Positions 41,901-49,809 of a stretch of 64,000 bases of DNA are shown here, in pieces. Location of the stretch: positions 4,030,001 to 4,094,000 of the forward strand of contig NZ_JAZHSD010000001.1 of assembly GCF_036924745.1 (NCBI RefSeq), given 5' to 3'. Position numbers and translations under genes: made by a program. Position 1 is the first letter of the stretch. Every line of letters begins with the position of its first letter. This DNA comes from Bradyrhizobium sp. AZCC 1693 (GTDB lineage: Bacteria; Pseudomonadota; Alphaproteobacteria; Rhizobiales; Xanthobacteraceae). The notes under the pieces were generated by a model. The model searched no databases and was not told the DNA's origin. It saw nothing but the letters and a program-made list of their open reading frames with translations.

Positions 41901-43788
41901 AGCCGTTGTGGGTGTTTCCGGCCGCCTGCACCACGGAGAGCGGCACTTCGACGGCCAGGATCGCCGCCAGCTGCGCCGGCGTCAGCGTCGCGGTGACGTC
42001 GCTACCCTCTGCATCGTAATAGCGGAACGGATCGGTCGTGGAGATCGCGGCGCTGACGACGGGCCGGTCGGTCAGATCGACGTCGGCGAAGGTGACGGAG
42101 CCGGTCACGGTATCGACCGCCGTATTGCCGGTGCCGATCCGCTCCGTAATCGTGCCGCCGGTCGCCGACAGCGTCGGCTTGTCGTTGGTGCCGGTGATGA
42201 CGATCGTAAACGGCACGAACGTCGTCTCGTTGCTCGGCGCGAAGTTGTTGTCGACCCGCGCCATATAGGTCAGCGTCAGCGTCTCGCCGGCGGCGAGGAA
42301 GTCGAACGCGCCATCGGCAATGGTGTAGGTCCAGGTCGCCTGGCCGGTATTCTTGCCGTTGGCGTCTTGCACCACGGAGAGCGGGACCTCTACCGCCTTG
42401 ATCGCGACCAGTTGCTCCGCCGTCAGCGTCGCGGTGACGTCGACCTTCTGCGCGTCGGCGTAAACGAAGGAGGAAAACTCGGTCTTGACGCTCGGAACGT
42501 CGCCGGGATTGACGTCGGCGTAGCTGACAACGTTGGACATGCTGTCCACGGCGGTGCTGCCGGTGGTGTTGGTGCGCTCGGTAAACGAACCGCCATGCGC
42601 GGCAGCCGCCGGCGGCCCGGGAATGTGAACAAGCGTGGGACTGGGACCCGTGCCGGGGGAAGCCGCGGGTTTGTCCGGGATGTTGAGGAACTGAAGCGTA
42701 ACCGGGACGACATCGTTGCTGGCCAGCTTGAGGAACGACGTTTGCGGGACGATCGAGTCGGTAAAGTTGGTCGTGAGCTTGGTATTCGGGTTGTTCAGGT
42801 CGGTGAACTTCAGCGAAAACACGTCGCTGATGATCTTCTGCGCGTCGGGCGACAGTTGCACGGACGACTGGAAGCTGACCGAGCCCTGGCCATTGATGAT
42901 CGTCTGCGTGCCGGCCTGGTTGACGGTCGCGATCGGCGTCAGCGTGGTCTTGTCGAACAGGATGTAGGAGCCGGTGGTGCCGTCGGGCTCGACCAGCACC
43001 TGGAATTTCGCCGGCGGCGCACCGCCCTGCGACGGCACCTCGAAATCGATCTCGACCAGCACCGCGGTGCCGCGGATGCCCATGGTCGCGACCGGCGTGT
43101 CGATCTTCATGTCGCCTTTCTTGGCGGTGGCGCCGGCGACGAACGAGATCGTGCCCTGCACCAGGCTGAGCAGCGATTTGTTGTCCGACCCGTTGGGGTC
43201 GTAGACCATTTCGTTCAGCACCATCTTGGCGTTCGAGGCGAGGCCGAACACGGTGCCGTCGATGAAGGTGATGCCGAGCGTCGAATCGGAGCCGGACTGG
43301 ACGACGTCGCCTTTGTGGACAGTGTCGCCCTGGTTCAGGATGATCGACACCCCGTTGCGGATCGCGGTCGCGTTGCCCGCCAGCTTGGTGACGTGGCCGA
43401 TGACGGCGGGCGCGACGCTGGCGCTGCCGTCGGCCTGCGCGAACTGGGTGTGCCCGGCCAGCGCGTTGACGATGTCGCCGGTGAGGTGCGCGCCATCGGG
43501 CGAGGCCAGCGCGGCGCGCTTCTCGCCCTTGAAGTACTCGCGCAGCACCAGCTCCTGGTCGCCACTGGAGAGGATCAGGTCGACGCCCGACCGTTTGAAA
43601 TCCCCGTGGAACAGCAGATGAGCATCAGAAATAATTATGGCGTCGGACGGCGCCTGTGTCGAAACCTTGTCGACATGGAACTTGCCGGAAGACGAAAGAT
43701 GGCCGGGCTGTGACAGCGGCCCGAGATCAATATCAACGCCGGACGCAGGGTCGAGCCCGCCCGATCCGAATTTGCCGGCGTAGTTCAA
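38974..43788 (-). CDS. Giant FecR/VCBS-repeat surface protein with RTX tail, likely type I secreted
   Basis: A 1604-residue acidic, very Thr/Asp-rich protein without a signal peptide. About residues 130-255 resemble a FecR domain (IGHVTKLAGNATAIRNGVSI; GITFIDGTVFGLASNAKMVL; ATMGIRGTAVLVEIDF). Then come tandem VCBS/cadherin-like units marked TGTNDKP, TGTNDVP, TGSNDTP, NGSNDAP, TGTNDAP, AVNDAP and PVNEAP at about 535, 686, 834, 968, 1096, 1242 and 1377. Near 1495 a short RTX stretch (ATEGNDTLTGGASADQFVF) precedes the kind of C-terminus used as a type I secretion signal. This is adhesin architecture with a LapA-like N-terminal retention position. The only in-frame start is a TTG at 43788 with no clear ribosome site, so the N-terminus is uncertain. 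Confidence 0.88.
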   Translation of the reverse strand: MNYAGKFGSGGLDPASGVDIDLGPLSQPGHLSSSGKFHVDKVSTQAPSDAIIISDAHLLFHGDFKRSGVDLILSSGDQELVLREYFKGEKRAALASPDGAHLTGDIVNALAGHTQFAQADGSASVAPAVIGHVTKLAGNATAIRNGVSIILNQGDTVHKGDVVQSGSDSTLGITFIDGTVFGLASNAKMVLNEMVYDPNGSDNKSLLSLVQGTISFVAGATAKKGDMKIDTPVATMGIRGTAVLVEIDFEVPSQGGAPPAKFQVLVEPDGTTGSYILFDKTTLTPIATVNQAGTQTIINGQGSVSFQSSVQLSPDAQKIISDVFSLKFTDLNNPNTKLTTNFTDSIVPQTSFLKLASNDVVPVTLQFLNIPDKPAASPGTGPSPTLVHIPGPPAAAAHGGSFTERTNTTGSTAVDSMSNVVSYADVNPGDVPSVKTEFSSFVYADAQKVDVTATLTAEQLVAIKAVEVPLSVVQDANGKNTGQATWTYTIADGAFDFLAAGETLTLTYMARVDNNFAPSNETTFVPFTIVITGTNDKPTLSATGGTITERIGTGNTAVDTVTGSVTFADVDLTDRPVVSAAISTTDPFRYYDAEGSDVTATLTPAQLAAILAVEVPLSVVQAAGNTHNGSASWTYSIEDSKFDFIAKGETLTLNYVAQVDDGHGGVVSTPITVSIHGADVVVTGTNDVPIIATTSDAFAEFSNLDQPNPTGSAALHTASGTISFTDVDLTDRPVASAAFTALTYLNAYSVDITSQLTAKQLAAISAVDGPLTVVQAPGNTNDGSASWSYSVPDHAFDFLAYGEILTPTYTATVDDGHGGVVTKPITITVTGSNDTPDITSDPQAATIAERADTHASATPDTASGAITFRDVDLTDTHGVKITGVHASGVMTGLANGTVQLSWLSLGTLTDSTDGVQGSKGWSFSAPDSYFDYLADGEAVTLTYTVEVDDHHGGVTSQDIVVTINGSNDAPDIADITQQGLVEQTDTKPLTATIPVHFADVDLNDVGHTATITGVTLDGDTDGLGLNASELIALVSAGTVTKALGSSAGSVHLDFSAASTAFDYLAKTESVTLTYTVAINDGDGGITSQPFTITITGTNDAPVLTASAPSLITITEDETANAGQTVASFLGASIADVDHGALQGIAITATTSAHGHWEYSTDGSTFVAFPAVSGGSALLLAATDMVRFVPDGQDGGTDTFTYVAWDQTTGIHGTMADVPASGGSAAFSVTSDTATLTVTAVNDAPTAAAPATHYAATEQTPLVISGTGLHVADIDRNGGTETVTLSVGEGILDVDLGGNAVSVTGNGTSSVTITGVLDYIEALLSGDNSGTISYTANSDNPSLSTDLTLSVNDDGNSGSGGSQTATATATIDIMPVNEAPVLSAESIKVEENEDAAVTSTVFDIKLSDDDPASDVTITVSALHGTLSPVNVGNVSEINAQFANGIIYTPTDYNGDTELNDIVTVTATDANGQSDTLNFVFQQSGWGGATLVGTDEKDVIFATEGNDTLTGGASADQFVFAPASQYDDPSADEITDFTQGEDHIDLRAFAQSVDAENITAWLANSAHVKTSGGDKLITLDTGDTITLKGLAAASLHASDFIVSPHH

Positions 43789-44394
43789 TTGGGCACCACA
43801 TAAAAATAGTTAAGAATTATGCAATTTCCCTGCAGGGTTTTCATACCATGCAGGTAAGGAACACAAAAGCAGGCGTGCCGCGTACACCCACAACATGGGT
43901 TATGTCCGCGACCGGACCGAAAAGGTCCGAAAAAGTGTCGGGCCGAAGTGTGGCAAGGAAAAGGCCAAATTCGACCAAGGCGTATCTAAAGAATGGGCAT
44001 GGCTTTTGCCAAGCATAAAGATAAGCAATCATAACAGTTTATCTCTGCTGCACCACACCGAATGTCGCTTCATGCGGGATGAAACAGCGGCCTCAAAGCT
44101 GGTCACTTCGCCGGATCGGTAGAGCCGCAGGCAGGCCGGCGTCTCCTTTAGGGGATCGGGACGGGTTGTAGTCGCCAGGCCACAGGCAGGGTTAATTCGA
44201 TGACCAGCGCCCCCTCGGATCGATAAAATTGGCCGCAAACCGGCAAGACCTGATTCAGCCTGTTCGCTCTTCGCAGGCCGGCTCCCCGTCGTCTTAAGCG
44301 GATCAAAAGCACCCGCGCCCATCCTGCCCCCTCCAAATGATCCGGTCACGCGCAGGCAGAACACGCCCGCCGATGTCCGGACAAGGGGCGTCAG
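43789..44394. other. 606-base intergenic region between the divergent adhesin and LapG-like genes
   Basis: No credible gene. Base composition next to the adhesin start is AT-richer than the surroundings (TTAACTATTTTTATG on the minus strand), suiting a promoter and leader. The part near 44280-44360 contains no clear hairpin. Two open frames of about 60-75 codons lack family resemblance and ribosome sites. Confidence 0.5.
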
Positions 44395-45192
44395 ATGGGG
44401 TTGTCAGTCTACTCGCACGCATTTCGTGCGGGCATCGTCGCGTGCGGCCTGGCCTGGTTCGGACCGGCCGACCTGCGGGCCGAGACGGCGGAGCCGTCCG
44501 CGCCGGCAGAGTTGGTCCAGCGATCGGCCGAGCCGTTCGGGCTTGCGGCATCTCTCCTCACGAGCGGCGGACTGCGTGACAAATGGCTTGGTCTGCAACG
44601 CCGGCTCGAAGACGAAATGGTGCAGCTTGCGCTCTGCGAAGGCGACCGTGACGGCTGCGTGTCGCCGGCCGCGCTGAAATTTCTCGACATCGTCGACGCC
44701 GCCCGGTTGCGCGAGGGCCGCGCCCGCCTCGGCGAAATCAACCGCGCCATCAATCTCGCCATCCGGCCGGTGAGCGACCTCGCCCAACACGGCCAGATCG
44801 ATGTCTGGACCTCGCCGCTCGCAACGCTCGCGCGTGGCGGTGGCGATTGCGAGGATTATGCAATTGCGAAATTCATAGCCTTGCGCCACGCCGGACTCGC
44901 GCCCGACGATCTCAGGATCGTGGTCCTGCGCGATACCATTCATGGCGAGGATCATGCGGTGGCTGCTGCGCGGCTGGACGGACGCTGGCTGACGCTCGAC
45001 AACCGCCGCATGGCGATGGTCGAGGATGCCGACGTCAGAAATTTCCGGCCGACATTCGTGATCGGCCAGCACGGCGTGATGCGATACGCCGACGCTTCCC
45101 TGCTCGCCGACGCCTCGGGCAGCATCCTTGTGGCGCCGCTGGTCTTGAGCGCTCTGGTCGCTGACCAATTGAATTTGCCGATTACCGACTGA
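44395..45192 (+). CDS. Bacterial transglutaminase-like cysteine protease, LapG-like
   Basis: A 265-residue exported protein of the BTLCP family, whose characterised member LapG clips the N-terminal retention module of type I secreted adhesins in the periplasm. The Cys-His-Asp triad is visible: ARGGGDCEDYAIAKFIALR (Cys), TIHGEDHAVAAARLDGRW (His), LTLDNRRMAMVED (Asp). An N-terminal hydrophobic stretch (AGIVACGLAWFGP) acts as signal. AAGGGGCGTCAG precedes the ATG. It is divergent from the giant adhesin gene, the obvious candidate substrate (inference). No LapD-type receptor is in the window. Confidence 0.88.
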   Translation: MGLSVYSHAFRAGIVACGLAWFGPADLRAETAEPSAPAELVQRSAEPFGLAASLLTSGGLRDKWLGLQRRLEDEMVQLALCEGDRDGCVSPAALKFLDIVDAARLREGRARLGEINRAINLAIRPVSDLAQHGQIDVWTSPLATLARGGGDCEDYAIAKFIALRHAGLAPDDLRIVVLRDTIHGEDHAVAAARLDGRWLTLDNRRMAMVEDADVRNFRPTFVIGQHGVMRYADASLLADASGSILVAPLVLSALVADQLNLPITD

Positions 45193-45446
45193 CGGCGCGC
45201 AATTGTTGCGCAGCGACGGATGACAACAATCTGCTTTCCTTGCCTGATCTTCCTTGCCTCATGCCGATGGTGCGCTGCAGCCGTACTGCCCATCGCATTC
45301 CGAAAACATGACGAGACAAGTTTCTCGCTTTCTCAGCTCACGCATCCTTCTCGACTTTCGTATTGACGCTTTTTCCCGTTTCAGAAAGATTGTTGGTCCA
45401 CAGCGCCAGCAAATAGGCGCGCAGGAAGTTCATTGGGAGGGACAAC

Positions 45447-47111
45447 ATGAAAAGCATTGCGTTTGCCGCAACCCTTGTCGTTCTTGCGCCGCTCGGTGCA
45501 AGCGCTCAGACGACCGACCAGTTGGTCAAGGGAGCGGCCGATACAGCCAACGTTCTCAATTATGGTATGGGCTATCATCTGCAGCGGTTCAGTCCGCTCA
45601 CGCAGATCAACAAGGATACCGTAAAGAACCTGGTGCCGGTGTGGAACTACAGCTTCGCAGACGATAGAAGCGCGCAGTCACAGCCGCTGGTGTACCAAGG
45701 TGTCATTTACGTCACCAACCACAACGCCACGATGGCGGTTGACGCAAAAACCGGCAAACAGATCTGGAAGACCAAGGTCGAGTACCCGGCAGAGACGCCG
45801 CGCATCGTGTGTTGCGGCATCATCAACCGCGGTGGTGCGATTCACAACGGCAAGCTTTTCCGCACCACGCTCGACGCCCACGTCATTGCACTCGACATGA
45901 AGACCGGCAAGGAGCTGTGGCGTCAGAAAGCGGCCGACATCAAGGAAGGCTATTCGATGACCGTGGCGCCGCTCGTCGCGGACGGCGTTGTCATCACGGG
46001 CATTTCCGGCGCGGAGTTCGGGACCCGCGGGTTCATCGATGGTTGGGATCCGGAGACGGGCAAGCGCCTGTGGCGGACACACACGGTACCCAGCCCCGAG
46101 GAGCCCGGCGGAGACACCTGGAAAGGCGACACCTGGAAGCTCGGTGGCGGATCGACATGGATCACCGGCTCCTATGACCCTGAGCTGAACACGGTTTATT
46201 GGGGCGTCGGCAACCCGGGGCCGTTCAATGCGGCGGTGCGTCCCGGCGACAATCTATACACCTGCGCGGTCCTGGCGCTCGAGCCGAAGACCGGCAAGAT
46301 CAAATGGCACTATCAGTTCTCGCCGAACAATCCGTTCGACTATGACGCGGTCGCCGAGATGGTGCTTGCCGATATGACCATCGAAGGCAAGTCCACCAAG
46401 GTTCTGATGGATGCCAATCGCAACGGCTTCTTCTATGTCCTTGACCGGACGAACGGGAAACTGCTTGCGGCCAACCCCTATGTGAAGGTGAACTGGGCCA
46501 GCGGCATCGACATGAAGACCGGTCGCCCGATCGAAACCGACATCTCCAGGGACGCCCGCGAAGGCAAGAAGGTCACGGTTCACCCGTCGATTCTCGGCGG
46601 CAAGAATTGGGAGCCGATGTCGTACAATCCGCAGACCGGCCTCGCCTACGCCAATACGCTCAATATCGGCGGCAACTACAAGTCCGAACCAGCCGTCTTC
46701 AAGCAAGGCGAATGGTATCTCGGCATGGACCTGACCGATATCTGGGCGTGGCCCGACGGACCGCGCGGCCATCTCAAGGCCATCGATCCCATGACCGGAA
46801 AGGCAAAGTGGGAAGTGCCGAGCGATATACCGCGCTTCTCGGGCGTGCTGTCGACGGCCGGCGGGGTCGTGTTCTCCGGCCAGTTGACCGGCGAGTTTGA
46901 CGCCTTTGACGCCAACGACGGCAAGAAGCTGTGGAGCTTCCAGACCGGCTCGGGCATCGAGGGACAACCGGTAACCTGGCAGCAGGACGGCGTCCAATAC
47001 ATCGCCGTCACCAGCGGCTATGGCGGCGTTTACTCGATCTTCTCCGGCGATGAGCGGCTTGCCAAAGTGCCTACAGGCGGCTCGCTGTGGGTGTTCGCGG
47101 TAAAGAACTGA
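45447..47111 (+). CDS. PQQ-dependent alcohol dehydrogenase, probably lanthanide type
   Basis: Periplasmic quinoprotein that oxidises methanol, ethanol or a similar alcohol. The 554-residue protein has a signal peptide (LVVLAPLGASAQ), eight-bladed propeller repeats (AVDAKTGKQIWKTKV, ALDMKTGKELWRQKA) and the vicinal disulfide CC in IVCCGIINRG. At the active site PNNPFDYDAVAEMVL holds the catalytic Asp followed two residues later by a second Asp, the residue marking lanthanide rather than calcium binding in XoxF-type enzymes. It is about 50 residues shorter than typical XoxF. A cytochrome c and a binding protein follow, as in xoxFGJ. GGGAGGGACAAC precedes the ATG. Confidence 0.88.
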   Translation: MKSIAFAATLVVLAPLGASAQTTDQLVKGAADTANVLNYGMGYHLQRFSPLTQINKDTVKNLVPVWNYSFADDRSAQSQPLVYQGVIYVTNHNATMAVDAKTGKQIWKTKVEYPAETPRIVCCGIINRGGAIHNGKLFRTTLDAHVIALDMKTGKELWRQKAADIKEGYSMTVAPLVADGVVITGISGAEFGTRGFIDGWDPETGKRLWRTHTVPSPEEPGGDTWKGDTWKLGGGSTWITGSYDPELNTVYWGVGNPGPFNAAVRPGDNLYTCAVLALEPKTGKIKWHYQFSPNNPFDYDAVAEMVLADMTIEGKSTKVLMDANRNGFFYVLDRTNGKLLAANPYVKVNWASGIDMKTGRPIETDISRDAREGKKVTVHPSILGGKNWEPMSYNPQTGLAYANTLNIGGNYKSEPAVFKQGEWYLGMDLTDIWAWPDGPRGHLKAIDPMTGKAKWEVPSDIPRFSGVLSTAGGVVFSGQLTGEFDAFDANDGKKLWSFQTGSGIEGQPVTWQQDGVQYIAVTSGYGGVYSIFSGDERLAKVPTGGSLWVFAVKN

Positions 47112-47124
47112 TCGCGGAACGCTG

Positions 47125-47478
47125 ATGACGGACAAGGTATCGAAGCGGACGGCGGCGTCTCTCGCCGCCGTCGCAGTGGCGGCTATCGGGTGGATTTCGC
47201 TGCCGGCCAGCGCGCAGCAACAAGCCGCCGCCAGCGATCAGGCGCTGATCGGTCCCGGCAAGACTGCTTATGCGCAGAAGTGCTCGCACTGCCATGGTCC
47301 GAACATGGTCAGTTCGGGCACGGTCGCACCCGATCTGCGTGCATTCCCGGACGACAACGCCCGGTTCACCACGACGGTGAAGCAGGGCAAGAACAACATG
47401 CCGCCGTGGAAGGACATTCTGAGCGACCAGGAGATCACCGAGATCTGGGCCTTTGTATCGAGCCGGAGGAATCGATGA
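47125..47478 (+). CDS. Class I c-type cytochrome, likely electron acceptor of the PQQ dehydrogenase
   Basis: A 117-residue periplasmic cytochrome c: signal peptide (VAVAAIGWISLPASAQ), haem-binding CSHCH, and the Met ligand in KNNMPPWKD followed by LSDQEITEIWAFV. One haem. It starts 13 bases after the dehydrogenase stop and its stop overlaps the next start (ATGA). Position and size fit XoxG/CedG-like partners, which take electrons from the quinoprotein and pass them to the oxidase. Confidence 0.88.
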   Translation: MTDKVSKRTAASLAAVAVAAIGWISLPASAQQQAAASDQALIGPGKTAYAQKCSHCHGPNMVSSGTVAPDLRAFPDDNARFTTTVKQGKNNMPPWKDILSDQEITEIWAFVSSRRNR

Positions 47479-48395
47479 AGGGCCGGCTCGCAGTCGCTGC
47501 CGTGCTGCTTGTGACGGCGACGGCAACGCATGCGGATGGAGATCCGCTGAAAGTCTGTCTCGACGAGAACCTGCCCCCCCTTTCACTGCATCAGCGTGGA
47601 AAGCCCGACAGCGGGTTTGACGTCGCTCTTGCGCAGGCTGTTGCCGAGCGCCTCGGCCGACCGCTCAAAATCCAGTGGTTTGAAAGCAAGCTCGACGAAA
47701 GCTCGAGCCCGGCCCTCGAAGCCAATGCCCTGCTTTCCGACGGCCGCTGCGCGCTGGTCGGCAGCTATGCCTTGACCAATGACTCGCTCAAGGTGCCTGG
47801 CGTCAAGACGGCGAAGCTGCCGGATTTCGAGGGCGCCACCCGCGACGACCGCCGCCGCCGCGTGCCGGTCGGCGTGCTTGCAGCGAGCCAGCCTTATGTT
47901 TACTCGCCACTGACCGTCGTGCTCGGCGAGAAGACGCGCGACCGCAAGATCTCCGGCGTCGGCGATCTCGCCGGACTACGCATCGCGATCGAAAGCGGCA
48001 CGCTTGCCGACGCTATCCTGATGACGTTCGAAAAAGGACGCTTGATCGACGACATCACGCATCTGGTTCCAGGACGGCATGACTTGCTCGGCGCGCTCAA
48101 CCGCGGCGAATTCGACGCGACATTGCTCGACCTCAGCCGCTTCGATGCCTACCGCGCCGCCCATCCCGATACCAAGCTCGCCGCATCCGGATACTATTAC
48201 CCAATCGGCGTTAATCGGGGCTATGTCGGCCTCGCCAGCGATCCGGCGCTCGTCGCCGCCGCCAACAAGGCGCTCGCCGGTTTGCAGGCGGCAGGAACCA
48301 TAACCGACCTCGCGAAGGCGGCCGGCCTCACCTATCTGCCGCCGGTAGAACCCGCGATCCTCGGCGACGAGTTGCTGAAGGTACTTCAGAAATAA
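47475..48395 (+). CDS. Periplasmic binding protein family 3, XoxJ/MxaJ-like
   Basis: A 306-residue SBP family 3 protein with a signal peptide (VAAVLLVTATATHAD) and a bilobal body: PLKVCLDENLPPLSLHQRGK, GFDVALAQAVAERLGRPLKI, IAIESGTLADAIL. XoxJ/MxaJ proteins of this fold help activate or mature methanol dehydrogenases and do not feed a transporter; none is encoded here. The start at 47475 follows GGAGGAATCG and overlaps the cytochrome stop. Confidence 0.85.
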   Translation: MKGRLAVAAVLLVTATATHADGDPLKVCLDENLPPLSLHQRGKPDSGFDVALAQAVAERLGRPLKIQWFESKLDESSSPALEANALLSDGRCALVGSYALTNDSLKVPGVKTAKLPDFEGATRDDRRRRVPVGVLAASQPYVYSPLTVVLGEKTRDRKISGVGDLAGLRIAIESGTLADAILMTFEKGRLIDDITHLVPGRHDLLGALNRGEFDATLLDLSRFDAYRAAHPDTKLAASGYYYPIGVNRGYVGLASDPALVAAANKALAGLQAAGTITDLAKAAGLTYLPPVEPAILGDELLKVLQK

Positions 48396-48403
48396 CGACG
48401 AAA

Positions 48404-48439
48404 GACGTGGATGGCCGGGTCAGGCCCGGCCATGACGAG
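48404..48439. repeat. Half-copy of intergenic repeat family C
   Basis: GACGTGGATGGCCGGGTCAG followed by GCCCGGCCATGACGA, matching one half of 31851-31936 and forming its own hairpin (ATGGCCGGG/CCCGGCCAT). Confidence 0.65.
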
Positions 48440-48444
48440 AAACG

Positions 48445-48478
48445 AAAGGGCTGCGCGATCGTTTCGCGCAGCCCCTTG
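48445..48478. terminator. Bidirectional terminator between convergent operons
   Basis: AAAGGGCTGCGCGA and TCGCGCAGCCCCTT pair around TCGTT; it lies between the XoxJ-like gene and the livK-type gene, which converge here. An A-run on the left gives a weak U-tract for the leftward transcript. Confidence 0.65.
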
Positions 48479-48513
48479 TCGTTAGCCTTTGCCGTTGGGA
48501 GCTATCCGCTCCG

Positions 48514-49713
48514 TCAGAACATCAGGCCTTCCTTGATCAGCACCCAGCGGCCGTTCTTGACCTGCTGGACCTGGGTGATCGTGTTGGCGAGATGGTCGGT
48601 CTTGGAGAACTTGGTCGGCGGCGAGTTGAAGATGTCCATGAACTTGTCGCCGGATTCCAGCGCGTCCATCATCTTCTGGCCGGTCAGGTCCTTGCCCGCC
48701 TTGTTGGCGTAGAACGCAAACGTCATCATGGCGTTGTAGCCGATGATCGCCTGCGTGTTGGCGTCGGTGCCGAACATCTTCTTGTAGTTGGCGAGCCAAT
48801 CCTTGACCTTGCCCTTTGCGGTGTCTTCGTACGGGATTTCGAAACCCGAGGCCGCGTAGAGGCCTTCGACCGCGTCCTTGCCGAGCGCCGGCACTTCCAG
48901 CACGTTGGTCGGCGTGGCGCCGAGGAAGGTGACGTCCCAGCCGAGCTTCTTGGCCTCGCCCATGGCGCCGATGGTTTCGCGAATGACCGTGCCGAGCACG
49001 ACCATGTCGCAGCCGTCGGACTTCATCTTGGCGATCTGCGCGCTGAAATCGGAAGCGCCGCGCTTGTAGCTCGTGACCGAAGCGGGCGTCAGCTTCATCG
49101 CGGTGACCTGCTGCGTGAAGCCGTCAAGCACGTTCTTTCCGTACTCGTCGTCCTGATGCAGGATGCAGGGCTTCTTGAAGTTCTTGCCCTCGATCATGTA
49201 TTTGACGGCCGCACGCGTGCTCTCGACGTAGGGCAGCAAATTGTTGAACTTCAGCCGCTCCTGCGGCTTGGCCGGATCGAACTTGAAGGTGAATTCGGCC
49301 GCCGTCAGCGGGAACAGCTGCAAGACGCCGGCATCGAACAGGATGTCCTGCGCGGCGAGCACGGTGGGCGAACCCATCGGACCGACCATGGCGAAGACCT
49401 TGTCGCGCTCGACCATCTTCTGCGACGCCAGCACGGCGCGCTTCGGATCGTAGCCTGAGTCCTCGAGAATCAGCTTGATCTTGCGGCCATGGATACCGCC
49501 GGCAGCATTGATTTCCTCGGCCGCCATCTTCATGCCGTTGGAAACCGGAACGCCCCAGACCTTGATCGGGCCCGACAGGTCCTGATGGGTGCCGATGACG
49601 ATCTCGCTGGCCGAGATGCCTTGATCGGTAACCTTGGTCTGGGCTGCGGCCGGCAGCTGGGTCAGCGCAAGGGCGCTCACCGCAAGGCCCAACGCCCTAA
49701 ACGATTTCGACAT
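48514..49713 (-). CDS. livK: Branched-chain-type ABC solute-binding protein (LivK)
   Basis: Periplasmic receptor of the neighbouring Liv-type importer. A 399-residue SBP family 6 protein: signal peptide (ALAVSALALTQLPAAAQ-like, MSKSFRALGLAVSALALTQL), then EIVIGTHQDLSGPIKVWGVP, AAEEINAAGGIHGRKIKLIL and GYDPKRAVLASQKMVERDKV. Ligands of such receptors range from leucine to aromatic acids and urea; the operon includes an acyl-CoA synthetase, which favours an organic acid (inference). It is the last gene of the leftward cluster, 96 bases after the synthetase. Confidence 0.88.
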   Translation of the reverse strand: MSKSFRALGLAVSALALTQLPAAAQTKVTDQGISASEIVIGTHQDLSGPIKVWGVPVSNGMKMAAEEINAAGGIHGRKIKLILEDSGYDPKRAVLASQKMVERDKVFAMVGPMGSPTVLAAQDILFDAGVLQLFPLTAAEFTFKFDPAKPQERLKFNNLLPYVESTRAAVKYMIEGKNFKKPCILHQDDEYGKNVLDGFTQQVTAMKLTPASVTSYKRGASDFSAQIAKMKSDGCDMVVLGTVIRETIGAMGEAKKLGWDVTFLGATPTNVLEVPALGKDAVEGLYAASGFEIPYEDTAKGKVKDWLANYKKMFGTDANTQAIIGYNAMMTFAFYANKAGKDLTGQKMMDALESGDKFMDIFNSPPTKFSKTDHLANTITQVQQVKNGRWVLIKEGLMF

Positions 49714-49809
49714 TGCAATATCCTCCTTGTTGGCCCGTGTTGAGCGAAGGGTAGGGCCTTGTTGTCCTTCGCCGCCTACTCGATGCTCGCTTCGAACTTC
49801 CGTTTTTCC

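Noticed and set aside
41509..43713. A 734-codon plus-strand frame opposite the adhesin
   Set aside because: Shadow of a repeat-rich gene; no signal, no motifs.
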